Shown here: positions 43,219 to 51,816 of the stretch, one piece after another
Position numbering within the stretch: the stretch's first letter is position 1
Layout of the letters: every line of letters begins with the position of its first letter
DNA from: JAAYUJ01 sp963698165
GTDB taxonomy: Bacteria > Desulfobacterota > Syntrophobacteria > Syntrophobacterales > Syntrophobacteraceae
DNA: 64,000 nucleotides
Reading direction: 5' to 3'
Assembly: GCA_963698165.1 (NCBI GenBank)
Contig: CAVOPT010000012.1
Location: forward strand, 124,001-188,000
Made by a program: the position numbers and the translations under genes
Notes under the pieces: model-generated
The model's database searches: none
What the model was told of the DNA's origin: nothing
Seen by the model: the letters and a program-made list of their open reading frames with translations, nothing else

Positions 43219-46200
43219 ATGACGCAGCAACCCGAGCACCCCCATCACTGGATGAACCGCATCGTCACGACATTCCTGGGGGGAAACCTTTCCGTCCTGC
43301 TCATTCTGGTCAGCCTCATTGCCGGCGTGGTGGCGCTCTGGGTGACCCCCCGGGAAGAAGACCCCCAGATCGTCGTGCCCATCGCCGACATCATGATCCA
43401 GATGCCGGGGGCTTCCGCCCGCGAAGTGGAGCGCCAGGTGTCCACCCGCCTCGAAAAACTCCTCTACCAGATAGACGGGGTGGAATACGTGTATTCCACG
43501 AGCTTTCCTTCCCAGGCGGTTGTCACCGTTCGCTTCTACGTCGGCGAGGACCGGGAGCGAAGCCTGGTGAAGCTCCACAACAAGATCCAGGCGAACATCG
43601 ACCAGATTCCGCCCGGTGTGACCGGCTGGGTCGTGAAGCCCGTGGAGATCGACGATGTGCCCGTCTTGAACCTCACCCTCACCAGCGCCGCCTACGACGA
43701 CTATGCCCTGCGCCGGATGGCCGAGGAACTGGAAATCCGCCTCCAGAGCGTCAAGAACGCAGGCCGAACATACATCTCGGGTGGGAGACCCAGGCAGATC
43801 AGCGTGCACCTCTCTGCACAGCGCATGGCAGGCCGTGGCGTTTCCATCGAGGACATCCGGCGGGTCCTTGAAGCCGCCAACGCGTCAAAGCCCGCGGGAA
43901 GCCTGGTTCGAGACAACCGGGAAGTCCAGCTCGACGCTGGGCGATTCCTCAAGTCTTCAGTGGAGGTGGAAAACCTCGTGGTCGGGGTCAAAGACAGCCG
44001 ACCGGTGTATCTGAAAGAGGTGGCCACCGTCGAGGACGGCCCGGCCCTTCCGGAAACGTATACGCGGATCATGTTCGGGGAGAAGGCCTATTCGAAGCTG
44101 GATCATGCGGCGGAGGCAGGGGAATTCCCGCCTGGGCTGGAGCGGTTCCAGGGACTACCCGGCGGTGACCGTCGCCGCAGCCAAAAGAAAAGGAACCAAT
44201 GCGGTCTGGGTTTCAGAGGAGGTTCAGAAGGAGGCTGAACGGTTTGCCGGGGAAATCCTTCCCGACGGCGTCCTCATGCGCATCACCAGGAATCAGGGCA
44301 AGACCGCCGACGAGAAGGTCAACGAGCTCGTGGAAGCGCTGGTGGTGGCCATCATCATCGTCGTGATCCTCCTCGCCTACACCCTGGGCTGGAGAGAGGG
44401 AATCATCATCGCCCTGGCCGTTCCGGTGACCTTCAGCTTCACACTGCTCCTCAATCTCCTGCTCGGATACACCATCAACCGCGTGACCCTGTTCGCCCTC
44501 ATCCTGTCCCTGGGACTCGTTGTGGACGATCCCATCGTCGATGTGGAAAACATTCACCGCCACTTCTCCATGCGGAAGATGCCGCCTTTCCAGGCCGTCG
44601 TCTTCGCCGTGAACGAGGTGCGGCCCCCCATTATTCTGGCCACCCTGGCGGTCATCATCTCCTTCGTTCCCATGTTCTTCATCACGGGCATGATGGGTCC
44701 CTACATGGCCCCCATGGCCCTCAACGTCCCCGTGGCCATGCTCATGAGCCTCCTGGTGGCGTTCACCATAACGCCCTGGCTGTCACTGCACATGCTGAGG
44801 GGTGTCTACCAAAAGCCTCACGGAGAAACCGTTCCACTGGAACAGAGCACCCTGTACAGGATTTATGACCGGATCATGGAACCCCTCGTCCACCGCAGAA
44901 GCCTGCGCCTGGGGGTCCTTGCCCTCGTGGCCGTTCTTTTCGCTTTCTCCGTGTGGCTGGTCACGTCCAGGCGCGTGCCTCTCAAGATGCTTCCCTTCGA
45001 CAACAAGAACGAGCTCCAGGTCGTGGTGGACATGCCCCGGGGAACGACCCTGGAGACAACGGAAGCGGCCACCCATGACATGATGGATTATCTGGCGCGG
45101 CTGCCGGAGGTTACGGATGTGAGCAGCACCGCGGGCGCAAGCAGTCCCGTGGACTTCAATGGGCTCGTGCGCCACTACTACCTGAGGCAGGGTCCCCACG
45201 TGGCCGACATCCGCATCAACCTGATCGGCAAGAAGACCCGCAGCCAGCAAAGCCATGCCCTGGGACTGAGGATTCGCAACGACCTCCACCGGATCGCGGC
45301 ACAGTGGGACGCCAACATCAAGATCGTGGAGAGCCCGCCCGGTCCACCCGTCATAGCCACCCTGGTGGCCGAAGTCTACGGGGGCATCGGCCAGCCCTAC
45401 GAAGACCTGGCTCAGGCCGCGAAGCAGGTCCGAGGACACATGGAGAGGACGCCTGGGGTCGTGGATGTGGACGATGTGCTCGTTGCACCACAGCCGAGGA
45501 GCGTGTTCCGGGTGGACCGCATGAAGGCCGCACTCCACGGGATAGGGGCGGGGCAGGTGTCGGAGGCGATACAGGGGTCAGTGGCTGGGGCCGCCGCAGG
45601 CTCTCTGCGACTCGATGACCAGGTCAACCCTGCACTCATCAAGCTCCGCTTTCCCAGGGAGGAAAGGTCTTTCCAGGCTGATCTGGATCAGCTCATGGTG
45701 AAGGGCATGCGGGGTGAAGGAGTCTTTCTCGCGGAGCTTGGATCGTTTGAACGGGAAACCATCGATCAGCCCATATACCACAAGAATCTCACTCCCGTTG
45801 TCTACGTGTTCGGGGAGACGGCCGGTCTGCCGCCGCCAGAAGCCGTCTTGGCCCTGGAAGACAAGGTGGGGAAAGATCCACATCTCAAGGATTTTCGAGT
45901 TGTCTGGTCGGGAGAGGGCGAGTGGGACATCACACTGCGGGTCTTCAGGGATTTGGGCATTGCCTTCGGAGCCGCCGTGCTGGGGATCTACATCCTGCTC
46001 ATGTACCAGACCCAGAGCACCCTCCTTCCGGCCATACAGCTCATCGCGCTTCCGCTTTCCGTCATTGGAATTCTTCCCGGTTTCTGGCTCCTCAACGTGT
46101 TTTTTGCGGACACTGTGGGAGGCTGGCCGGATTCCGTCTATTTCACCGCGACCGCCATGATAGGCATGATCGCGCTGGCTGGGATCGCCACAAGGAATTC

Positions 46201-46474
46201 CATTCTGCTCATCGAATTCGTGGAGGAGCGCAAGAGGGAGGGAAAACCCCTGGTGCTTTCCCTCATCGAGGCAGGCGCGTTGAGGACTCGTCCCATTTTT
46301 CTGACTTCCCTCTCGGCAATGCTGGCCGCCTGGCCCATCACCCTGGATCCCATCTTTTCCGGTCTCGCCTGGGCCCTCATCTTCGGCATCACCGTGTCCA
46401 CATTTTTCACTCTCATTGTGGTGCCGCTGGTCTACTTCATGGCATACGGCAAAAAAGCCTCCGACGCCCCCTAG
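43219..46474 (+). CDS. RND efflux transporter permease (AcrB/HAE-type), one frameshift
   Basis: Inner membrane proton-driven pump of about 1085 residues after correction. The first part (MNRIVTTFLGGNLSVLLILV, GVVALWVTPREEDPQIVVPI, PGASAREVERQVSTRLEKLL) runs to 44238. The rest is in the next frame, from the DYPAVTVAAAKRKGTNAVW region through LILSLGLVVDDPIVDVENIH, with the conserved Asp pair of helix 4, to the second repeat (MIGMIALAGIATRNSILLIE). Removing one G from a GGGG run near 44122 joins them. The span of 3256 bases is one over a multiple of three. The start at 43219 has GCAGGAG upstream. The ITRNQGKTADEKVNELVEAL segment is typical of the heavy-metal/multidrug subgroup. It may be non-functional or carry a sequencing error. 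Confidence 0.88.
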
Positions 46475-46646
46475 CGCCCTCCAATCCGGATTTTCGGCGA
46501 AGGTCTCACCCAGAATGAATCGGGGAGAGTGCTGAAAAGGCCTTAGGCAAGTGTCGAGAGATATGATACATTCGTGCGCAACAGGGGTGTTTCCGGTTTG
46601 CTGACATGCTTCTTTCTTCCCACTGAAACGAGCCAGAGTTGCCACT

Positions 46647-47234
46647 ATGATGAAAGAAGACCTTTTTTGCGAGGTGTGCACCTCAAAACGGGGAGTGAAC
46701 CCGGAGACTCTCAAACAGTTGATCATCCTCGCCATCGAAATCGCCCGGGAGGGCCGGGAAGGAAGGCGGATCGGTACGCTGTTCGTGGTCGGCGACACGG
46801 AGGAGGTTCTGAAACGTTCGAGGAACCTCATCCTGGACCCGCTGAAGGGGCACCCGGATCATGTCAAGCTCATCTTCGACCCGGATATGCGCGAGACCAT
46901 AAAGGAACTGGCCCAGCTTGATGGAGCGTTCGTGTTTTCGGACGATGGAGTGGCGCTCTCGGGGTGCCGGTACATCGATGCCTTCTCCGAGGGCATCAAC
47001 CTTGCTCTCGGGCTGGGAAGCCGGCATATGGCGGCGGCTTCCATCACCAGGCAAACGAAAGCGGTGGCCATCGTCGTTTCCGAGAGCTCCATGGTGAGGG
47101 TCTATGACGACGGCGAGCTCATCTCTGAAATCATTCCGGAGCTGTGGATGTTCGCCCGTTACAGCTCCCACCTGGAGGGACGCATTTTGGAGCGGTCCGA
47201 GGAAAACCTCACCGTGGTCAGCAAAGCGGATTGA
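46647..47234 (+). CDS. Diadenylate cyclase (DisA_N/DAC domain), c-di-AMP synthase
   Basis: 195-residue stand-alone DAC-domain protein. The DGA motif is in LAQLDGAFVFSDDGVALSGC. The second motif, RHR in DisA and CdaA, appears here as LGSRHMAAASITRQTKAVAI, followed by VVSESSMVRVYDDGELISEI. It would condense two ATP to c-di-AMP. The N-terminal part (ETLKQLIILAIEIAREGREG, RIGTLFVVGD) is the usual helix and first strand. It has no transmembrane or DNA-binding domain, so it is a soluble cyclase like the DacZ type. The RHM form seems normal for such proteins but should be confirmed. It follows the RND pump by 170 bases and stands alone. Confidence 0.82.
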   Translation: MMKEDLFCEVCTSKRGVNPETLKQLIILAIEIAREGREGRRIGTLFVVGDTEEVLKRSRNLILDPLKGHPDHVKLIFDPDMRETIKELAQLDGAFVFSDDGVALSGCRYIDAFSEGINLALGLGSRHMAAASITRQTKAVAIVVSESSMVRVYDDGELISEIIPELWMFARYSSHLEGRILERSEENLTVVSKAD

Positions 47235-47432
47235 ACAGGGCACTACGGCGACGGATTTGCGGAATGCAGGGCCTCCGACTGGAAACCCCTTACACCTGGC
47301 GTACAATTTCATTAAGCCCTATCGGGAGCCTTGATTGACTCACTGTTTTCTCGGGAATCCCTGCGTCTTTTGCGGTGAATTCTTTTGATTATCATGACTG
47401 CGGCCATTGGCTGCCCCGTGGTCACGATCCCC

Positions 47433-48086
47433 TCAGAGGAGCCGCAAGAGATCCACTGGGCTTTCCACGAGAGCCCGGGCTCCATGAGACAGGAGCTCAT
47501 CGGCTTTCCGAAATCCCCACAGAGCACCCACCGCGAACATTCCCGCCGCATTGGCCGTCAGCATGTCCGTGTTCGTATCTCCTAGGTAGAGGAACCCCTC
47601 GCAGGGAATCGCCATGGTGGCGGCGATCTCCATCGCACCGGTCGGATCGGGCTTCCTGGGTTTGCCCGGTTGAGCCCCGAGGACCACGTCGAACGTCCAC
47701 GGGGAAAGGAGATCGGCCACCATTTCTTTTGTGGACTCATCGGGTTTATTCGAAAGTATGGCCATTCTCATGCCTCTCCTCACCAGGGCGTCGAGGAGCT
47801 GGGGCACCCCATCGTAAGGCCTCGTCGTCTCTCTCTGCCTCTTTTTGTATTCCCGGCGCATGGCCTCAAGGCAATCCGCCACGGTGGGCTCATGCTGGCG
47901 ATCCAATTCGGGAAGAGCCCTCCGGACGAGGTTATCCATGCCGTCTCCCACGAAATACTTGTACGCTTCCTGTTCGTGAACAGGGAATCCGGATTCCTGG
48001 AGCACGGTGTTCATGGAATTGGCCAGATCCTCCAGGGTGTCGAGAAGAGTTCCGTCCAGGTCAAAGAGGACTGCGCGATAAGTCAT
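47433..48086 (-). CDS. gph: HAD-family phosphoglycolate phosphatase-like hydrolase (Gph)
   Basis: 217-residue haloacid-dehalogenase-type phosphatase. Motif I is AVLFDLDGTLLDTLEDLANS, with both Asp; motif II is MRMAILSNKPD; the motif III Lys is in GKPRKPDPTG and motif IV is FLYLGDTNTDMLTANAAGMF. A helical cap (residues 16-80) matches Gph, which removes 2-phosphoglycolate formed in DNA repair, though other small phosphates are possible. The start at 48086 gives the standard N-terminus. It converges with the diadenylate cyclase gene; a 198-base gap without features separates them. Confidence 0.88.
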   Translation of the reverse strand: MTYRAVLFDLDGTLLDTLEDLANSMNTVLQESGFPVHEQEAYKYFVGDGMDNLVRRALPELDRQHEPTVADCLEAMRREYKKRQRETTRPYDGVPQLLDALVRRGMRMAILSNKPDESTKEMVADLLSPWTFDVVLGAQPGKPRKPDPTGAMEIAATMAIPCEGFLYLGDTNTDMLTANAAGMFAVGALWGFRKADELLSHGARALVESPVDLLRLL

Positions 48087-48299
48087 GGGGATGCCTCTCC
48101 ATCAGGGGATTGAATCGCGTGCCGCGGGAAGAGCAATACCGAGAGGTGGCGAGGGAGCAATCCGGAACGACTCTGCGACTCCTGGTGGGTTCCGCTCATG
48201 GGCTGTGTCATGAAAAGCGGCTTCGGGGGAGGGCTGCATCTACTGCTTCGTCAAGTTCATTCTGTTGGAGTGTTCTCGGATGGTACGGCAAGGAACTGT

Positions 48300-48406
48300 C
48301 CAAAAACAACTACGGAGGAATCGCCTGGCACACCTCGGGCGGGCGTGAAGCCCGCCCCAACTGAAATGTCGAGTTTGTACCGTAGGGGAGGGGTTCATCC
48401 CCTCCC
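48300..48406. repeat. Dispersed intergenic repeat, family B, copy 2
   Basis: Bases 48379-48406 are identical to 38105-38132, and 48311-48350 (GGAGGAATCGCC, CCTCGGGCGGGCGTGAAGCCCGCCC) is a diverged match to the same copy. The inner part GGGCGGGCGTGAAGCCCGCCC is itself a hairpin. It lies in the 447-base gap between gph and the ankyrin gene, which holds no gene. Confidence 0.7.
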
Positions 48407-48462
48407 AAAACCCCAAAAATGCTATCTGCAAACACCCAAATACTAAAATGAGGCGTTGAAAT

Positions 48463-48494
48463 AGGGTGGGCAAAATGGAACCTTTGCCCACCCT
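48463..48494. terminator. Perfect 12 bp hairpin downstream of the ankyrin gene
   Basis: AGGGTGGGCAAA (48463-48474) pairs with TTTGCCCACCCT (48483-48494) over an 8-base loop. It lies 40 bases after the stop of the minus-strand ankyrin gene. There is no clear T-tract, so the terminator role is probable rather than certain. Confidence 0.5.
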
Positions 48495-48533
48495 GCGTGG
48501 GAGAGCCATCAGACCTGAACTCTCATTGCAGCA

Positions 48534-49382
48534 CTAATACCTTCTGGCATTCCTCTGACCAGCGTAGTTGAGCATCTGCATGATCTCATAGCGGTCCATG
48601 CTGCGGGCGTAGGAAAAGGCGGTCAGGTTGTTGATGTCTCTTCCCCTCATGTTGGCTCCTCCCAGAAGCAGAACGCGCACGACGGAAGTTTGGCCATAGA
48701 TTGTCGCCACAATGAGAGGCGTCCTTCCGAACTTGTCCCGGACTTCCGTGTCGGCCTTGTTGGAAATGAGCACTTTGGCAACTTCGGCGTGTCCCCCCTT
48801 GGCGGCCAGGATCAGCGCGGTCTGACCTTCATCGTCCTGCTGGTTCACCTTGGCTCCCTTGGCAATGAGCAGTCGAACGAGATCCGCGTTGCCGTACATG
48901 GACGCTGCCATGAGCGCTGTCACGCCCTTTTTCTTGAGGCTCGGCAGCAATTCCTGGCCCTTCAGATTCGGGTCGGCTCCCGCCGCCAGAAGAGCCTGAG
49001 CGATGTCCATGTGTCCTGCCCACGACGCCTGCATGAGAGCCGTCGTGCCGTATATGTCCATGATGTTCGGGTCCGCTCCCTCCTGAAGCAGGATTTCCAC
49101 GACCCCCTTGTAACCCATGACCGCCGCCCGCATCAGCGGAGTCATGCCTTCCGGATCTCTCGAATTCACATCGGCGCCCTGAAGTATCAGATTGCTTACG
49201 GTGTCCTCATACCCTTTCGATGCCGAGTATATGAGATCCGTGTTCATCTGCTCCATTTGAACAGACTTTTTCGTGCGCTTCTGCGCCTCGCGCTTTTGCG
49301 CCTCGCCCATGGACGGGAAAAACGCGATGGAGACGGCGCAGATCAGTGCAAGTAGCCCCAGTGAATGCTTTGAACTCCTCAT
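48534..49382 (-). CDS. Secreted ankyrin-repeat protein
   Basis: 282-residue protein with a signal peptide (LGLLALICAVSIAFFPSMGE, cleaved near GEA) and a short Lys-rich linker. About six ankyrin repeats follow. Examples are GMTPLMRAAVMGYKGVVEIL, TTALMQASWAGHMDIAQALL, GVTALMAASMYGNADLVRLL, QTALILAAKGGHAEVAKVLI and RTPLIVATIYGQTSVVRVLL. The repeat fold binds proteins; in the periplasm such proteins often have unknown partners. One repeat carries an insert (NLKGQELLPSLKKKG). The C-terminal helix NNLTAFSYARSMDRYEIMQM caps the stack. It is transcribed alone, and a hairpin follows the stop. Function is unknown. Confidence 0.9.
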   Translation of the reverse strand: MRSSKHSLGLLALICAVSIAFFPSMGEAQKREAQKRTKKSVQMEQMNTDLIYSASKGYEDTVSNLILQGADVNSRDPEGMTPLMRAAVMGYKGVVEILLQEGADPNIMDIYGTTALMQASWAGHMDIAQALLAAGADPNLKGQELLPSLKKKGVTALMAASMYGNADLVRLLIAKGAKVNQQDDEGQTALILAAKGGHAEVAKVLISNKADTEVRDKFGRTPLIVATIYGQTSVVRVLLLGGANMRGRDINNLTAFSYARSMDRYEIMQMLNYAGQRNARRY

Positions 49383-49713
49383 CTTCTCCTCCTTTCAACC
49401 CTTGCATGCCCCTGTTCATTACAACCCCTGACGGCCAATGACAACTTCCTTCAAAACAATGAGTGGACTGGCAATGATGAGTATCCGTTCGTCAAACGCT
49501 GGATCCGAGATTAGCCCAAAAACTGATTCTGGCAATTATATCTATCAATTGTTGTCTAATCACATTTTCACAAGAGATTTACAAGAATATTTTTTCCACA
49601 GTCCCACGAATTCGTGCTTCTTTGTTGCGCGGGTCACGACGGCAATTCCTCCACGCCACGATGATCCATGCATTCGAACCCGGCCCAAGCCAAACCCTTT
49701 GCAATACAAGGCC
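49383..49713. other. AT-rich intergenic region
   Basis: A 331-base stretch between two minus-strand genes, markedly more AT-rich at 49500-49620 than its surroundings. It probably carries the promoter of the ankyrin gene on the minus strand. I see no gene, repeat or clear operator. Confidence 0.4.
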
Positions 49714-50652
49714 CTACTGAAGGCGCCCCAGGGCCGAAGGGGGCATCTTTTTCCCGATCTGGAAAAGCAGCACGAGAAGACACACAACGAAGGGAAAGCT
49801 CAGGAAAAACTGCTGAGGGAGAGCGGACCAACGCACTGCGAGCCACTCGGAAAGGGCCCCGCTGAACCCGAACAGGAGAGAGGCGAGGAGTACCCTCGAC
49901 GGGACCCACCTCCCGAGAATGACCGCGGCAATAGCCAGGTAGCCGCGTCCCTGAGTCATGTGCTCCACGAATTGAGAGAGCTCCCCGATGGAGAGGGTGG
50001 CTCCTCCGAGACCTGCCAGGACCCCTCCCAGCACGACCGAAAAAAACCGGATGCGAGTCACGGAAAGTCCCGACGCTTCAGCACCCGAGGGATTCTCGCC
50101 GCATGCCCTGATCCTGAGCCCCCACACGGACCCCCTGAAAATCCACACAAAGAGCAGACTCAGCATCACCGTGACCGGCATCATAACCGAGACTCCGGCA
50201 GTGAGCTTCCACCACCCGCCCGCGTCGGAAGCGCCACAAAAGGATGCCATCCCCGCAAGGCTTGGAAGCTTCTCCACCGAGGGCGAGGTGCCGTACACAT
50301 GGAAGACCTGATTGAGCAAGGTGCCGGAAACCCCGGCGGCGAGAAGATTCAAGGCAATGGAACTCACGATCTGGTTGCCCCGCATCTTGAGGGTAACGAA
50401 GGCGTGCACAACCCCCACGAAGCCGCCTCCAAGGGCGCCTCCAATCAGCCCAACCCAGGGAGATCCGCTCCAAGAGACCATCCACACTGCCCCGAACGCC
50501 CCCAGGAGCATCATGCCCTCCAGGGCAAAGTTGATGACGCCGCTCAGTTCCGCCATCAACCCCCCAAGGCAAGCCAGCCAGAGAGGGACTGTCTTGCCGA
50601 GGGAGAGCACCACCAGATGAACCAGGGATGTGAGTGGGCCTTGGAGCATCAT
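49714..50652 (-). CDS. Nucleoside-type ABC transporter permease (second subunit, NupQ-like)
   Basis: 312-residue inner membrane permease of the BPD_transp_2 family. Typical segments are LACLGGLMAELSGVINFALE with GMMLLGAFGAVWMV, MRGNQIVSSIALNLLAAGVS, and GLRIRACGENPSGAEASGLS, followed by FVEHMTQGRGYLAIAAVILG, which is the hallmark of the nucleoside/BMP-linked branch. The start at 50652 overlaps the stop of the other permease gene by four bases (ATGA), so translation is coupled. It is the last gene of the five-gene operon on the minus strand. It would form the channel together with the 50649-51764 product. Confidence 0.9.
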   Translation of the reverse strand: MMLQGPLTSLVHLVVLSLGKTVPLWLACLGGLMAELSGVINFALEGMMLLGAFGAVWMVSWSGSPWVGLIGGALGGGFVGVVHAFVTLKMRGNQIVSSIALNLLAAGVSGTLLNQVFHVYGTSPSVEKLPSLAGMASFCGASDAGGWWKLTAGVSVMMPVTVMLSLLFVWIFRGSVWGLRIRACGENPSGAEASGLSVTRIRFFSVVLGGVLAGLGGATLSIGELSQFVEHMTQGRGYLAIAAVILGRWVPSRVLLASLLFGFSGALSEWLAVRWSALPQQFFLSFPFVVCLLVLLFQIGKKMPPSALGRLQ

Positions 50653-51764
50653 GGACCCCCCACAAACGACTTCCGTGAGCTTCCCGGTCCTCGCTTCCAC
50701 CCGCCGACTCTAAACCCGGGCCGGCAGGCGACCGCCAGGAGCAGCCCCGCCTCGATGACCAGGATGACACTGGGCGATATGCCGAGGGCCAACTGGAGCC
50801 ACTTGTCCGCCGCACGGAGGCTCGCGATCAGGGTCGCGCTCAACCACACCATCCCCGGGACACAATTCACCAGAAATGCGACCGCAATGCCGTCAAATCC
50901 ATACCCCGGGGAGAAGGCCCTGTAGAAACGATGATGGACCGTCATCACCTCCAGGGCTCCGGCCAGTCCGGCCAGAGCGCCGCTCACCACAAATATCCTC
51001 CCTTGCCACCGCCCGGCTCCAATCCCGGACGCCACCGCCGCGGGCATGTTGCTCCCCGTCATGGTGGCCTCGAAGCCCCAGAGGGTCCTTGACAGCCACA
51101 GTTGCAGCGCGAGCCCAAGAAAGACCGCGCCGAAGGGAGCCGCCGTGATCCCGAAAGCCCCCGCTTGCAGAACCGGGTGAAGCCACGCGGACTCAGGAAT
51201 TTCAGGGGTTCTCCCCATGGCCGTGCCGTCGCCCAAAGGCCCAAGGACCAGGTATTCCGCCAGATAAACGGCCAGATAGTTGAGGAGGAGCGTGGTGATG
51301 ACTTCATGGACATCCCGCTTCCGTTTCAGGCACACAGCCGGGTATGCCCAGAGACCGCCCACGGCCGCTCCCATCGCAAGACCAAGAGGAGGGAGCAGCC
51401 AGGACGGAAGGAAGCCTGCCAGGTGGGTGGCCGTTGCAGCCGAAAGAGCCCCCAGGGTCAGCTGGCCTTCACATCCGATATTGAGCAGGTTGACCCGGTA
51501 AGCCAGGGCTACAGCAAGCCCCGTCAGGACCAGGGGAGTCATTTTCGTGATGGTCGCGGCCGTCGCATCCGCGCTTCCCCAGGCACCCTCCCAGATGGCT
51601 GAAAGGACGTCCATGCCCCCCGCACCTGCCGACAACCCGATGAGCACGCACAGGCCTGCGCTGCACAAGGCGGCCGGAAGGAACCCGAAAAGCGATTCCC
51701 ACAAACGGCTCGTCGCCGGAATGGAAGTTTTCTTTTTGTCCTTTCGATTCCTCATCGGCCGCAT
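50649..51764 (-). CDS. Nucleoside-type ABC transporter permease (first subunit, NupP-like)
   Basis: 371-residue permease with about ten hydrophobic helices. Marks of the family include ALAYRVNLLNIGCEGQLTLG near residue 85, CLKRKRDVHEVITTLLLNYL, and YGFDGIAVAFLVNCVPGMVW near the C-terminus. The N-terminus has a Lys/Arg-rich cytoplasmic leader (MRPMRNRKDKKK). It lies 52 bases after the ATPase gene and overlaps the next permease gene by four bases. With the BMP-type binding protein it forms an importer that in characterised systems takes up purine nucleosides. Substrate here is inferred from family only. Confidence 0.9.
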   Translation of the reverse strand: MRPMRNRKDKKKTSIPATSRLWESLFGFLPAALCSAGLCVLIGLSAGAGGMDVLSAIWEGAWGSADATAATITKMTPLVLTGLAVALAYRVNLLNIGCEGQLTLGALSAATATHLAGFLPSWLLPPLGLAMGAAVGGLWAYPAVCLKRKRDVHEVITTLLLNYLAVYLAEYLVLGPLGDGTAMGRTPEIPESAWLHPVLQAGAFGITAAPFGAVFLGLALQLWLSRTLWGFEATMTGSNMPAAVASGIGAGRWQGRIFVVSGALAGLAGALEVMTVHHRFYRAFSPGYGFDGIAVAFLVNCVPGMVWLSATLIASLRAADKWLQLALGISPSVILVIEAGLLLAVACRPGFRVGGWKRGPGSSRKSFVGGP

Positions 51765-51816
51765 CGCATCTTGCTTTTACTCAACAGAGTTGAACACGGG
51801 GCACGTCGACGACCCC

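Noticed and set aside
49438..50925. 495-codon open frame on the plus strand opposite the nucleoside permease
   Set aside because: It is antisense to a clear membrane permease with coupled starts and contains no recognisable domain.
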